The position numbers were made by a program, and so were the translations under genes. Positions 44,448 to 56,759 of a DNA stretch of 64,000 bases are shown piece after piece (positions within the stretch are counted from its first letter, which is position 1; the number at the start of each line of letters is the position of its first letter). The notes below the pieces were generated by a model. That model searched no databases, had not been told where the DNA came from, and saw nothing but the letters and a program-made list of their open reading frames with translations. The stretch is from contig OY755038.1 of NCBI GenBank assembly GCA_963576565.1, positions 182,493,652-182,557,651 on the forward strand, written 5' to 3'. Origin of the DNA: Aspidapion aeneum (Eukaryota > Arthropoda > Insecta > Coleoptera > Brentidae).

Positions 44448-45756
44448 TGTAACAGGGGCCTGCGTGTGACAGTGATACTGTCACAAAGGCTTAAATGTTG
44501 TAAGCTACCAACTTAGGCTACAACTTATATAAATTATGAAAAGATTAAATGTTACTATATGTTATTAAATTTACACGATCTCGAAAGGGAATTTGGCGGT
44601 TCTTGGAGGAAAAGTATGCTATAAACGTTTTTCTCAAATGTATAACTAATAGGATAATCATACATACCTTTTCAATTTTCTTCTTGCAGCTTCACACTTT
44701 CACTTCTAATATTTATTATTTAAATATCAAATTTTTACTACCATTGAACTTTTATATTCAAATATTCACACTTCTTAAACTTTTAGGCCCTATAAACCTT
44801 TTATATATTTGTTGTAAATATATATATATTTATCAACATCTTAAACGTTGATTGAATGAGTGAAACTATTCAATCAACTGTTTAATTTACTTAATATTAC
44901 TGTTTAGGTTTGGGATATGTTATTAATTAAAAATGCCGATTTTAGGGCAACGAATGGTTTGTATTTTGTTGTTAAAAAACCATAAAACAGTTAAACACAT
45001 TATTTCAAAGCACTGGAAACAGTAATAAGTAATGACTTTAAAATCAATAAACTCTAAAAGAAAAGACCAAAATAATTATGAATATTAAAGTTAACAGTTT
45101 TATACAATGTTAAAATAATTGATAAATTTCCCCAGTTGAAATAAAACCCCCCCTTAAGAAGTCTGAATGAAAGTGTAACGTACCAGGCAACGACAAACTA
45201 AAGAGTAAAATCCCTGACGACTTTCGAAAGTTTCAATACCCCGCTCTCTAGACATTCTCAGTTTGCCGCTAGCTGATTGGGCTAAATCTAAGCTTTCTTT
45301 AACGGATTTCTTCCACCACTCTTCTCTACAGACACTCTTGGTTGCCGTGGTTTGAATCTTAAGCTCTCTCGCATTGGCGAGAAAGACAAAGAGACAAAAT
45401 ACCACCGCAATTCAAAGATGCGTGGATTTAGAAATTCGGTAAAGTTTAAATCTTACAGTGTGTTCCTTAAAAGTTGAAAATAGTTTACCAAATTTGTTTC
45501 CAGTTACAAAATATGAATTATGTTGATGTTAGTGGCTCAAAGGACATATTAGCCGAATACAACTTTTATTAAAATACAGCGAACCTGAAAACATGCCTAA
45601 AAACAAGTCGCCGAGTTGCCATAAATTTTACTTAATCTTAACCTAGTCTTGCATGTAATTAATGCTTGTTGATGTCAAAACAATATTTAATTAAAAATCT
45701 TTAAAAACTTATAATTGGCAAAAATACCATTTATGCTCAAATCCCGTTTTGTTACA
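44448..45756 (-). repeat. LTR (5' LTR of the minus-strand element)
   Basis: 1,309 bp, beginning TGTAACAGGGGCC and ending CCCGTTTTGTTACA. From about 44550 on it is identical to the left LTR in everything I compared by eye, at a constant offset of 15,114 bp. It is followed by the TAAG target duplication. Confidence 0.95.
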
Positions 45757-46920
45757 TAAGTCCAACCCCATAGAGTTATACACCGTTAAAAAGAGAATTT
45801 TACTGTCAATAAATTGCATCATAGCATTTCTTTAAATTAGGCTTAGTTTTTGAAAAAATTAGATAAAACTTGTAACAAAAATATTTTAATTTGTGATTTT
45901 TTAAAATTGGTTAAATTTACGGGCGCCTCTGAATTTATAACCATGAAACCAATCCAACTTTCTTGTACAGCATTTTAAAGGAAATTTTCTTTGCTAGAAT
46001 ATTGTATAACACATTTTGTTCTATAAACCTTGGTTAAAAAAAAAATCGAATTAATCATGGAAAAAACATAGATATTTTTTTACTTTTTTAAATTACTTCA
46101 ATTAACGGACGCCGCTGAAGAGTTCATAAATAGTTGACCCCCGTCGAGTTGTACCTTTTTCAAAAGGAAATTTTATTGTCTACAATAAAGTATATTAAAC
46201 ATTTTTCTCTTAGAAGCGTATTTTTTGAGAAAATTTGAGAAAACCTAAATATGTAAGATTTTGGGTGGTCTGGGGGGGGGGGGTTGTAGAGGTGGTTAGT
46301 TTAAGGAGGTCTTTGACCCTTAAGCACTTTTACCTCTTTGTACGTCACTAAATTTACACAAAAAAATAAAAATAAATAAAAGACGTGCCGTTTAAAGCAC
46401 TAAATTAAAAAAAATTATTATTTTCTAACTTACTTACTTTAAGTTAAAAGTTACTTCCACTCCATTACAATATTTAAAAATACATTTAAAGAATGGATTT
46501 TGTAGCTGATAAAATTCTCTACAAGATATGTTCTTAGAACTTTTACTCTAGAACAAAGTATTTCGGAGCTTATGCCGTCTAAATTAGAAAAAATCTGAAA
46601 ATTTGCCCAAGCACGAGATTTTAGTCATTTTTGGAAATTAGCTTGCTCCGTTACTCCTGCTCGCAGAACAACCATAGTATATATCCTCTAAAAAATTTCA
46701 TATAACTCTTTTTGCGTTTTAGTGTACTGGAACGAAATTAAAGGCAAAAAACTAAAAAAGTGCCAATTTTTGATGGTTTTTTCAAGATGGCGGAGGGAGC
46801 ACAGGGGTGGGGGTGACGAAAACTCATATTTTTAACTACCCTCCTGAGCTTAACAACATATCCAAAATTCAGAACTACCGGACCTTTTGTAGGGTACCCT
46901 ATTTTGGCCTCCATTCATTC
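45757..46920. mobile_element. Giant foldback element, right arm continued
   Basis: This continues the arm interrupted at 29323. The sequence after the LTR, TAAGTCCAACCCCAT, joins GGTTCGTTG (29311-29319) to recreate the complement of 28635-28665. Complementarity to the left arm extends to about 46895-46920, including the CAAGATGGCGGAGGGAGCAC phrase. It contains inverted versions of the ~185-bp subunits. A G run of about ten bases lies at 46271-46282. Confidence 0.82.
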
Positions 46921-48109
46921 ATTCAAACGTAACGATGGCCATGCAGCTCTGGTAGTGCAACTGAAGCAGCGTCCTCTATAGTTTTATTTTTTTTTAATGT
47001 TAAACATTAGCTTCATATATCTTAAATTCAACGTTAGAACTGAGATCTAGAAAAAACATTATAAAAATAACCATATACTGATGGAATTATTTTTAATGTT
47101 AATAAAATTATGGTTCTTTAAATGTTGGTTTTTTAACGTTTCTAATAAATATATTTTTGGTAATGCCTTTACATGAAATTTTAGTTAGGATTTTCTACAT
47201 GTTTTATTAATGTCAAAAGTTGACTTAATTTAAACAAGTGCTAGAAAAAAAAATTCTTTTTTTCAACACTTATTTAACGTTTTTTACGATTTTGGGATAT
47301 TATAGTCATAGTATTATAGAAAACCTTGTAAATATTACTATTTATACCCTAGGCCCTAGAGTAAATATGGATGGGTTTTCATAATGAATTGTTTAGTTTA
47401 GAAAATTAATTTGTTCCGCTCTGCCCTAATTTTGGCAGGTTTCCACAGAGCACACTACTTCTCTCATACTATAATAGAGATGACCAAATGTAAAAATCCA
47501 GCGCATACATAAAACAAACAGGTGGACGACTGAGTTACTTTTTGCAAAGTAAATAAGAGTGCTGCTACGTCTCGCTATTGGCACATTAGCATTTGTATCA
47601 AGATTGTGGCCAGTAACCGGATAAAAACATTAGTCAATCAATTTTATTTTTATTTAAAAAAATAAAAATCGTGCAAAGCACATCGGTCGCAAACAGGCGA
47701 CCGACGACGTTTTTAGATAAAAATAAAAATAAATAAATTGCATGCTGAAATATCGGAAAAAGGGCTTGATCTCGTTGGTTAAATTTATAAATAGCCTGCC
47801 AGATTGTCGTATCCTTTAGTTGGTAGCCTAAGGTATCATCATTAATCAGCACTATTGCTAGCTTTGTTACTATTTAAGCTATAATTACCAACTTGAGTCA
47901 AGCATGATGCGATGAGGTCCTTCCTCCGTCTAAAGGAAACATGTCAATGGAAATGAAGAATGAAAACAACTAGACATCTAGCCAGGGGCGGTTGCTCTTT
48001 AAGGACACATGGACGCGCGACCGTCCTCTAAAATACAAAAAAAAAATGTTAATTAAAAAATATTTTTTATTTAATTATTTGCTTATTCTATAATCTTTCC
48101 GTTAAAAAA
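46921..48109. other. No gene seen
   Basis: 46975-47280 holds loosely repeated TTTTTAATGTT/AACGTT phrases like those at 26740-26960. The minus frame 47634-47852 has no recognised domain. Confidence 0.4.
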
Positions 48110-48390
48110 AAAGTGTATAGGTCCTTACCGAATTTAAGCCTAACTCAAATTAGTCAAAGAAGGGCACAAAATAGAAATTTCATGCGTCATTTTTCTAGAG
48201 ATATCTTTAAGAACCCCAACTGGGTTTGCGCATGTGATTTAACCAACCTGTTGTACTGTTTCCCGTGTTTGTTATTTTATACTGAGGAATCAAGAACTGG
48301 CCCTAGTTAGGCCCGAACGGGTGTGAAAGATTTGCACCATCTTTCTGAGAAAATAAGAAAACAAATCTTGAACTGGATTTGCATTGTCAG
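48110..48390 (+). pseudogene. hAT transposase zinc-finger relic (ZMYM1-like)
   Basis: The frame contains FMRHFSRDIFKNPNWVC followed by LLYCFPCLLF, which matches the TTF-type zinc finger at the N-terminus of ZMYM1-like hAT transposases (a W-C spaced before the C-F-P-C-L-L-F motif). After an in-frame TAG at 48308-48310 the same frame continues with GVKDLHHLSEKIRKQI, the expected G-x-x-D-L-x-H-L-x-x-K-I segment. It is a DNA-binding domain fragment only. No RNase-H-like catalytic part follows, and I found no terminal repeats, so its parent element is not delimited. Confidence 0.75.
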
Positions 48391-49320
48391 GTAAAACGAA
48401 TAATCAAACTCAGTTAGCTGCTGCTTTAGAAATCCATTACCCAACCCTTAAGTCATTTGCGTCCCCCCAGGTTTACAACTCGCAAATCGCCTCTGCATCT
48501 AGCCATAGAAGAGCTGACCATTAGATAAATCGCCCTGACGTCAATGAAAGTCAGCAGGCTCGAGAAGAGATACAAAGACCGCATCTCAGATATGGAAGCG
48601 TGGCAGAGTGAAGAAACAGTGTTTAAGAAGAGCACTTGTTGTTTCGCGTAGCAATGGCTAGAGAAGGCAATGTTTTAGATGATTGTTTTTTTGAGATAAT
48701 GCTGTAACGTGTCATTTTTACGTTTAATGCAACGTTACATATTTGTTTATTTAGGTAAATAATCAAGGCTCTTCGACTCGTCTTTCTGTACACAAATTAA
48801 GGGTATTTTATAGAGCTAGGTTTGGAGGTTATATAGTGTCTAAAAAGTTACCTTATAAAGGAGACATTCCATCGAATTACTGTGGACACTACGCACATTG
48901 CATTATCTGGACATCGTAATTGGAATTTAAGATCACAGGTTTCGGGGAAAAATCACATTAAAACTTTTGATTGTTTTGTTTATCTGTGGAATTTCGTGGT
49001 TTTCTTTGACGTTCATGAAAATAAACAGCTGTTCTGCTGGGGAATGGCGGCGTTGCCGCATCACAAATAGTTTCAGTAACAGGAAGAAAACATTTAAATG
49101 AACATTTCATTCGCTTATGTTTATTTTCGAGGATATTGGCCCACTTTAATATCTTTATTAATTTGATAAGGAAAGGATAAAATAAATACGAGTTATGCAC
49201 TTTTGTAAATGGGAGATAAACGAGGAATAAAAACCAGGACTAAAAGAATAAACAAAATCGTATTTTTATATTATATAAATTTATATATATTCATAGTTAA
49301 ATAAAGTTAATAACTAACTC
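48391..49320. other. No gene recognised
   Basis: A plus-strand reading near 48535-48630 gives LTSMKVSRLEKRYKDRISDM and EAWQSEETVF, which looks protein-like and could be a TE fragment of unknown type. 48640-48670 carries AGCAATGGCTAGAGAAGG, a phrase also present at 55380-55400 (dispersed repeat). The frames 48882-49200 are not recognised. Confidence 0.35.
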
Positions 49321-50175
49321 AGTCGGATTGAAGGGTTGTGTAAGGCTAGCTAGTGGGGAGCAAACTGAACACTCTTAGGCCAGGTTTGAGGTGCGTTTTA
49401 CGTATTTTCAATATCCCCTTGGTCGATGCTGCCGCCCTATATACCGGTACGGAAGTATTAATGTATTTCCTCATTGGTTAGTTTAAAAACCGCGGGTTTT
49501 TTTCTCCAGGCTCGTAAACCGGAGTTAGTGATTTTTCGGCGACAGCATTTTTTTTATAAATGCGTTTGCATTCTTATTTGAATTTAACCGGGAAAATTTG
49601 GTTGGTACTGTGTGTACTGTCCCCACCAGATCTACGAACGGTTTCCGGCGGCTTCATTTTTTTTGTGTTCTCGACGGAGTGCCTTGTCTCTTTCCTAACG
49701 AATTTTGGCTGGGCTGGTGGCCGTCTATTGGTGTCGCCATTGTTTTTGTGGTTATTGGCACTTATTGGCACTGCAGTAGTTGCGGATTATACCAAAGACG
49801 GTTTACTGTGAGCCGTCGTTGTTTAGGCGAATCTAAGTGACACACACCCTCGGAGAGGGATTTAAGGCAGCCTACGCCACTTCTACGGGAAATAAGAGCG
49901 GTAAGTTCGATTTTTTTTATTATTTTTTTTTTGAATTCTTCAAGACAATATTTGCCTCCCAAATTGTAATTATTGTTCGTGTGAAATGTACTTTTTCGAC
50001 AAAAGGCGTGGGGAATTTTTGGAGTTTTTTTTATTTTTTTTAAAACCACGTTTTGGATAAAAACTATATATTGTTTTACTCCTTTGTCTACAGCCCTGTC
50101 CATTCCATCGACAAGACAGTTGTGCTGGACGCTGGTGTGAAGCCGGGTGTAGCACTGTAACCCTGGGAAAGGTAC
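49321..50175 (+). other. GC-richer block with splice-like and TATA-like signals
   Basis: This block is clearly richer in G and C than its neighbours. It contains CCCTATATACCGG (about 49435-49447), a strong donor-like GCGGTAAGTT at about 49898-49907, a pyrimidine-rich stretch ending TTTGTCTACAG at about 50092, and a second donor-like AAAGGTACGTTAG at about 50169-50181. Together these could outline a small exon (about 50093-50171). The possible peptide is not recognised and the exon contains stops. It might be a promoter plus 5' exons of a host transcript, or part of an LTR; neither is established. The frame 49560-49811 is hydrophobic but unrecognised. Confidence 0.25.
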
Positions 50176-50181
50176 GTTAGG

Positions 50182-51609
50182 ATTATTTTAGTTCATCTGT
50201 TTAAATCTACTTTATTTTATTGAGTCGACATGGGGTTCTTGATTTAAGTTACTCGGTGTAGGGGAACTTTGTGCAAAATAGACGAATTCCAGGAAACTGA
50301 AGCATTTCATTTTCCACAGGGTTTTTTCGCTCGGGCAAGGAACCAACATTAACAATTTAAGACCCATGTGCTCCCCTAGCGTGATGTGCTAAGCAAGCAC
50401 GAGGGAAGGCGCGGACAGAACAGGGCAACTGGTGCACAGCAGTGAGGAGATGTCTGGACAACTCCAGGTTTACAAAATAAAACACACATTTACTCATACA
50501 ATAATCCAGGACCAAGGTAGGAGCAAGCTTTAGATATATTTTTTTTTACATATAATTTTCCAAATAATTTTTTCATTTAGTATAACTTTTGCATTTCTTG
50601 TAAACGCAAGATAAGGTATGACGTCATGACCAAATTTTGCGGCATATTTACTAAATTGATTTGTTTTCCTTCATTTCATTTATTTAAGACAATTTCTCCT
50701 GTCAAATTTGAAGTGCCTTGCTACTTTGGCCCGAACTTGTTTAATTTTTTTTTCATATTCCATGTCTCCAGTATGTTTCCAGTAGCTTTACTGCAATAAA
50801 CAAGATGAACTAATTTTTTTGTATTATTTGTGCAACCCAATGACTAACTTTGCAGAGACAAAAGAGAGATGAGGTTATATTTTTTAGCGGTTTCCTTACA
50901 TTGTTTTACCTCATGGGGTAGATCTCGGACTAAGTTGCTGTCTGTCTCATTCTACCCAACATAGAATGATGACAGCAGATATTTGGTCCAGATCTCCCCA
51001 ATGACAGAATAATTTTGGAAGTATATTTTTTTTTTACAATCGTTTATATAACTGAGTCTCACACTACTGACTCAAATGTAGGTACACTGTGACCTGTTGG
51101 AAATGTGCATCTACCTATAAGGAACTTTCTATTTGTGTCATTTTGATTCATTTAGGAATCTTTTAGAATTTTATTTTGTTTATTAGTCAATTTTTTTGGT
51201 TATTCTTAATTACACAAATACTCTGGAAGCCTCGGAAGTAAGTAGAGTTTCATTGTTTGGCTACAACGTTTGGGTTGAACTGTATTTTAATTAAGATCTT
51301 CTTTGTAAAACATTGATATTAAGACACTGTGGCGCTTAAAATTTTCTTATTTCTGAACCCCCCCCTTCTCCACTGTATAAAAGTTACCGGGCATATCAAT
51401 GTTTTACCTAGCTGGAAAATACAGTTCTGCTTCCAGATATTTGTTAATTATGCAGTAATTTTTTGTGCCACAAATTGGCACAGTGGTACCGTTCTATTTA
51501 CAGTGTCACAAAATGTCACTTAACGCATTTTAATTGGCCACAATGTCAAAAATGTGTTATTTGTGGGTATTTGGACCTGGATCTTATCATGTATTATACC
51601 AATATCGGC
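50182..51609. other. No gene seen
   Basis: A slightly GC-rich stretch lies at about 50340-50480, without a recognisable frame. Otherwise AT-rich. The frame 51329-51523 is unrecognised. Confidence 0.4.
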
Positions 51610-51835
51610 GTGACGTCGGCCTGTGTAGGTGTGTGTGTGTGTATGTATGTCTGTCCGTAACACGATAGCTCCTAAACCGCTGAACCGATTTTTATGAAAT
51701 TTTTCGGCAACATAGATTACAATGAGTAATGAGCTGATTATATTTGTGTCAAAATCCATTTATGCTAATTAATTATTACATAATTAGTAAAATTGAAAAT
51801 ATGTTACCTTTTCAATGGAGCATAGTAAAAGAGGC
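51610..51835 (+). repeat. Dispersed microsatellite-linked repeat, third copy
   Basis: A GT tract and TATGTATGTCTGTCC are followed by GTAACACGATAGCTCCTAAA, CCGATTTTTATGAAATTT, then AATGAGCTGATTA, ATTTATGCTAATTAATTA and TTCAATGGAGCAT. The first part is the complement of 15595-15690. The later part parallels 26055-26130. So the three loci are fragments of one family. Confidence 0.75.
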
Positions 51836-51949
51836 TTTTAAAAAACTACTTATTGAAAAACAAACGAAATTTTTTTTTTTATACATAATATTTTTTAAAA
51901 AGTAGTTTATTCGAAAAAAAAATTAAAATTTTAATAAAACTCGGATTGC

Positions 51950-52075
51950 GGCGGATAGGCCCGCGGTAACAGGGCCGCGGCGAAATGGCCGCGGCGAATT
52001 GTCCAAACCCCGTGTGGAGTATGGCCCGGTCGCCTATTTTTTGCAGGGCTAGTTTACAGTTCCCCATCCACCCCT
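51950..52075. repeat. GC-rich GCCGCGGCGAA repeat and isolated hAT-like end
   Basis: Short repeats GGCCCGCGGTAACAGG, GGCCGCGGCGAAATGG, CCGCGGCGAATTGTCC occupy 51957-52006, a GC-rich version of the 16-bp pattern at 25580-25817. CCCCATCCACCCCTGA at about 52053-52068 is the complement of the hAT-like terminus at 16938; no matching left end was found. Confidence 0.55.
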
Positions 52076-54108
52076 GAATGCACAGAAACAGAAAAAAAAA
52101 AAAAATACAAAACATTTCCATCTTCAACGCATTTAATTTTGCTGTCTCCTTGGGCCCTTCTCTCCGCAAATTATGGACCCAACACTGAGTAAGGCACCTT
52201 AACGTCATCATACCGTTACCGTACTGTATTACCTTAAGGTCAGTGTAGTGAGAGTACCGCCATTGCTTTGATTGACGTTTTTCAGTACGCCACTGTGTTG
52301 GTCTTTTCATCTGTGCACGGAAAAGTTTAAATGAAGGTTCTTTCGATCTAGAATAGATCCAATAATCTAATGAACCAAAAAATAATTCAATATACTATTT
52401 AAAATGTTACTATAGATTTAGTTTTATTTATTTATATTATTATAATATTTTTTGTTACTAGTGTATTTATTTATTCAATTTATTATTAGTTTTATAGCAA
52501 ATTTTATAATGTTTACTATGTTATACCTATTTGTTTAATATTGATGTCCTTAAAATTATTAGAACATATTCTTATAAATGTTTCCGTTTATTTAAAAAAT
52601 ATATTTTATGTTTCTGCTTTTTTATTTAAATAATTTTTAACGCAGACTCATTATTTGCACCAAATTGAAAACCTATCGCTCGTGCTGAAAGTGGTCTTAA
52701 AAAGCACCAGAAAGTGTTTTAGCCTCTGCGGTCGTTCATTCCGCCTCGTTGAGCATTTTTTATATTTTCCGGTAAACCTGCAGCGCGAAAATGAAAAAGG
52801 GGTTTTCATATGCATATGTTTCTACTAATTATAGATCTTATCAACTTGGTTTGAATAAAGTACCTTCGTTTGTTTTTAAGAAGGCCTGATAGTACATTGT
52901 ATATAGTTTGTTTTTTTATTATGGCGGTTCGTCATTGACATTTTCTCATTTAAAAATATTACTTGTTTGGTTCTATGTTAAAGATAACTGCGCATGAAGA
53001 TAACAAAAATACATTATAGTTTGTTTTGTGCAGTGGTGTTAAACTGGAGAGGGGGAACTCCAATCGGACCGTCCTCCCCGGGTGGCAGATAGAGGGTTAT
53101 TTTCGCGAACCAATTTAGGTAAAAATTACATTATACATTAATCGTGTGAGCTTAGTTGCCCAAAGACAGGCAGAGTATTGTAATGGTTGTATACTAGGTA
53201 AAACGAAAATTCTAAAAAACAAACTAAAAATTTGAAACGGCAAACTAATAACCGAGTTTTTTATTTTAATTAAATATTTTTTGAAAAAATTGAAACGATG
53301 TTGCTAGAATGCTGCTGTTTGCCTGCGTAACATATTCTTAGTTAAATTTATAAATGAAAAAGTTGCAACAAACATCTAAGACATATTTTTTCATGTTACG
53401 AAGAGTTCCCTTACTAAAATTTAACTCGTCCATAGCAATTGCAAGACTTTTATTAAATTCCAACTTTTAAGTGAGCGTATTCATCCCCAAAAATGCTTGC
53501 AAACATATCACTTCTTAACACCTCAAAAAAAAAACCCACAATGCACTCCAGCTGCAGCACTGCAGCTACGTTTAGTACACAGTAAAAAAATTTGTCGACA
53601 ATGAAAACACGTTCTTTTCTTGAATAAATTGTTTTGCCTTAAAACAATTTGTTTTGAATTAAAATATTTCTTTTTAGTTTAACGCAGCGTTTAATCTTAA
53701 AATGAGACTTTATTTTTCTTCTTTAATTGTTTTGTTTCAGTATACTACATTCGGTAACAAAGCAAATTGTCTTCATATAAGTAATATTTTGCTTCCAGAG
53801 AAAACGGTGTCTTAGATTAATTCAGTTCCTATTTATAACAGAACAATTTCTGGTTCACTTTAAGATAAAGAGGCAAGACATTTTTTGTGCTATATCAACA
53901 AAATATTCTCTTGTTGAATGGGAAAGCACAAATTATTTTACTTCAAAGCAATTTACTTTGATCTAAGACAATTTTTTTTTCCGTGTAAAAATAGAATTTT
54001 ATAGATCCAGGGACTAAAGTGGGACTTTATATTTCAAGGTAAAAACTTTGCAATTTAAGTCTAGCAAGGGGTACAATTCGTGGAGGCTCACGTCAGGTCA
54101 TGTTGTAT
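52076..54108. other. No gene; DINE-like terminus fragment
   Basis: 53144-53179 (GTGTGAGCTTAGTTGCCC, then CAGGCAGAGTATTG) is a solitary minus-strand copy of the DINE-like 5' end seen at 10905-10945 and 13863-13905. A hAT-like phrase GCAGTGGTGTTAAACTGG lies at about 53029 without a partner. The rest is AT-rich and empty. Confidence 0.5.
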
Positions 54109-54530
54109 ATAAAGGGTGTCCCAAAAATATACCAACAAACTGTTAGGGGTGGTAGGGGCCATCAAAAAAAACATGTTAGCAAAAGAGCCGTTTGGGTTCT
54201 AGAGCAAAAAACTGTTTTGTATATTTTGATCATTTAGCCTGGCCACTCTACAAGTCTTCCTCATGGTTAAGATGGTTTAAAATAAACAGTACCCTTGCCT
54301 GTTTCTGCTCCTCAGATATCTGCGGCTTTTTGGCAGGAACTAGACATTTGAGCGGCGATTCTTTTATTCTTCGGACGTTTGTCTCGAAGTTTCCAGCTTC
54401 GAGACAAACAGTAATGTTTTCGGCTTCTCTTGCAGTGGAAAAGCGATGATTTGATAAAAAATTTATAAGGCGCTGATCTTCTTCTCCCCGATCCCTATTT
54501 TCTTTCAATTGAATTTGTTTCTAACCACTT
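54109..54530 (-). pseudogene. Tc1-like transposase fragment
   Basis: The minus frame 54508-54248 reads INFLSNHRFSTAREAENITV, then NFETNVRRIKES, then LKCLVPAKKPQISEEQKQAR and FILNHLNHEEDL. This follows the order of the paired helix-turn-helix DNA-binding region of Tc1-like transposases, ending in the conserved A-x-K-K-P-x-x-x-x-x-x-K-x-A-R linker before the catalytic domain. No DDE/D catalytic part remains: after HLNHEEDL the frame stops. The plus-strand edge TATAAAGGGTGTCCCAAAAA (about 54110) looks like a Tc1/mariner terminus. It is probably an internally deleted copy. Confidence 0.6.
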
Positions 54531-56759
54531 CTTCTTGATAGAAACAATAGTGCACTAAAAATATTCGAGAGCTCTTCTAATTGACCACCTATCTTCCATT
54601 ATCCTAGTTATAATCTGAGATTTAACAAAATGTGTAAGATGTCTTCGCATTTTTAATTTTTTTTGTGACATCTAAAATATCCTAGTCAATGTTTTCAAAT
54701 GCCATTTAGTAATAAAACTATAAAATCTGTTTACAGCAAAATATATATACACTAGTTTCTAAAACATATCCAAAAATCTTACAAAAGTTCGGATGCGTTG
54801 TCTTCTGGATAGGCCAGCAGTTTCATTAAACTTATGTACCTCCAAATCATCATTTTTCGTCATCGTTCGTCTACCACTGGTTGGGAAGAGATCCGTAATA
54901 CTGGTATCTCTTAATAACCTGTTGTAGACGAATAATACGCCGCGACTTTATCGTAAGCGACCTTGAAGCGAATCCTAGCTTTAGTGGAACTTTTACTGTT
55001 TGAAAATGTTTATGCTGTGTAGGTACTCTAAAGAAAAAGGAAATGCACAGGGTTTTATTATTATTTTAAGTAGTTGCCGGATTATGTTCGTATTTTGTTC
55101 TTTGCATTGTTAAAGTGTAGTTAATGGTTTTTTGTTGATACTTAAGAGGCATAAAAATGCTGAGAAATTTCATGCATTAACAAAAGCAAAGTAATTTTAT
55201 TTTCCTGACAGGTCTGCGGTGAATCATTTTGATAAATTTTCTGACAGGTCCAAATATTGTTGCCCTCATATCCGACATAGCCCGCGAAACAATGTCTACA
55301 GAGGGTATAGTTTTTGGTCGAAAAATATTGAAAATAAAAAATATAATATTTTGTCATTTTTACCTTCTTAGCCCGCGCAGCAATGGCTAGAGAAGGTATT
55401 GTTTTCGAGGAAAAAAAGTTTTCATTTAACTTCGTCATGATATCTGACTATGTGATTGATTCCTAAGAGCATTTTTATGAATTTTTCGGAAAAAATAATA
55501 AGAGTGCATCTTTTATCAAATCTACTAAAATAATTATCTACTAATCTAATTTATTTATATACAAAAATTAATAAAAAATAAATACCTACTTATGTTAATG
55601 AGCAATTCCACATGACTTGAATTCGTGGCCGAGACTTTTTAAAATAAAATAATTTTTGTACTGTTGAATGGGCAATATAGAGATAGCATATATCTGGCAT
55701 TTTGAATTTTTTTTATTAAAAGCATTCTTATACAGGGAGTGTCAAACAACAAAAATACTTCAAAAACAAGAAACTATAATTAATGTAAAATAAAAATATA
55801 ATCTAAAAACAAAATATATTTTGGTAACCGAAAGGTCCACAGATTTTCTCGAAAATATTTATAAAAAAATGTATGCTTGTTAAGGGCTCTGCTAAAGTTT
55901 TTTAGTTTAAGTGTCAGTTTAGTGATAAAAGCGTAATTTAAAAAACTATTTTTAGAAAACGTTTTCTAATTATAAAAAATTTGTTTGTCATGTGAAAGGT
56001 ACTACTATGATTTAATAATCTTACATTTTCTTTTTGTACATTATCTAATATGATGATTAACAAAGCAATAGAAACTGATCGAGTTTTCAAGTTAAAAACA
56101 TTTTGATTTAAAAAAATCGCATGGTTTGTTTGTTAAACATTAATAATCGCGGCAAAATATAATTTAAAACTATTTGTATAATGCCGGCGCCGCGCCGTGC
56201 CGCTGGAAAAGTTTTTAATAAAATGGTCATAAGATGATGGAGATATTATTACATAACAAAATAAAAAGTGACAAATATCATACGACCGTGAATGTTGTAA
56301 ACCAACACGCGAGTGTCAGAAAGTTACTTTCTATCAAGTTGTGTATGCTATTTTTCCTACGAACACTGTTGAATTATAGAAATTTAAAAAAAATTTTGCA
56401 CAAATCAAATGAAACTGCTTTTCCGCACACATATGGAAAATTTATGCACACGGGTGAAATTTAACGTGTTCTAAGGATGCAAATCGTGTGAAATCTATCA
56501 TTTTTATAAATGGTCGTAGGAAAAATAAATTAAAAACACGCTAAAAATTAAGGTATAATTGCTTCAATTTAGTTAAATAAATCAATAAAGTTTGATAAAT
56601 CCAAACCTTTACAGCTAAAATAATGTGACTCACGACATATCATGGGCGTAGTTAGGTCATATGGGGGACAAACCTACAGCTTTCTAATTCCTTTTCTGAA
56701 TTTTGTGCGTTTGGGGGGTCAATTCAATTTTGGGAGTTTTTGGGGGGGGGATAAGTTTT
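54531..56759. other. No gene; short repeat fragments
   Basis: 55360-55410 contains TACCTTCTTAGCCCGCGCAG plus AATGGCTAGAGAAGG, a dispersed fragment related to 15755-15775 and 48640-48670. 55731-55750 has a TATACAGGGAGTGTC-type mariner-like end. 56181-56203 is an isolated stretch of nearly pure G and C (GCCGGCGCCGCGCC...). The frames 55142-55438 and 56234-56464 are not recognised. Confidence 0.4.

Larger units (their letters stand above)
29324..45756 (-). mobile_element. 16.4-kb non-coding LTR retrotransposon (LARD-like)
   Basis: Two direct repeats of 1,319 and 1,309 bp with TGTAACA/TGTTACA tips enclose 13,805 bp. A TAAG duplication flanks the whole. A tRNA-Leu-type primer site and a polypurine tract are in place and show minus orientation. 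No gag, protease, reverse transcriptase, RNase H or integrase reading frame is visible in either strand of the interior; the only recognised coding relics are two LINE fragments (37588-37945 and 40850-41018) on the plus strand. The LTRs differ by about three substitutions and one 10-bp indel, all in the first ~110 bp of plus coordinates, which implies recent insertion. By definition this is a large retrotransposon derivative that must use proteins from another element. Confidence 0.85.

Noticed and set aside
16938..52068. One giant hAT element bounded by CAGGGGTGGATGGGCC (16938) and GCCCATCCACCCCTG-like (52053)
   Set aside because: 35 kb apart with unrelated elements between and no shared target duplication; more likely two solitary termini.
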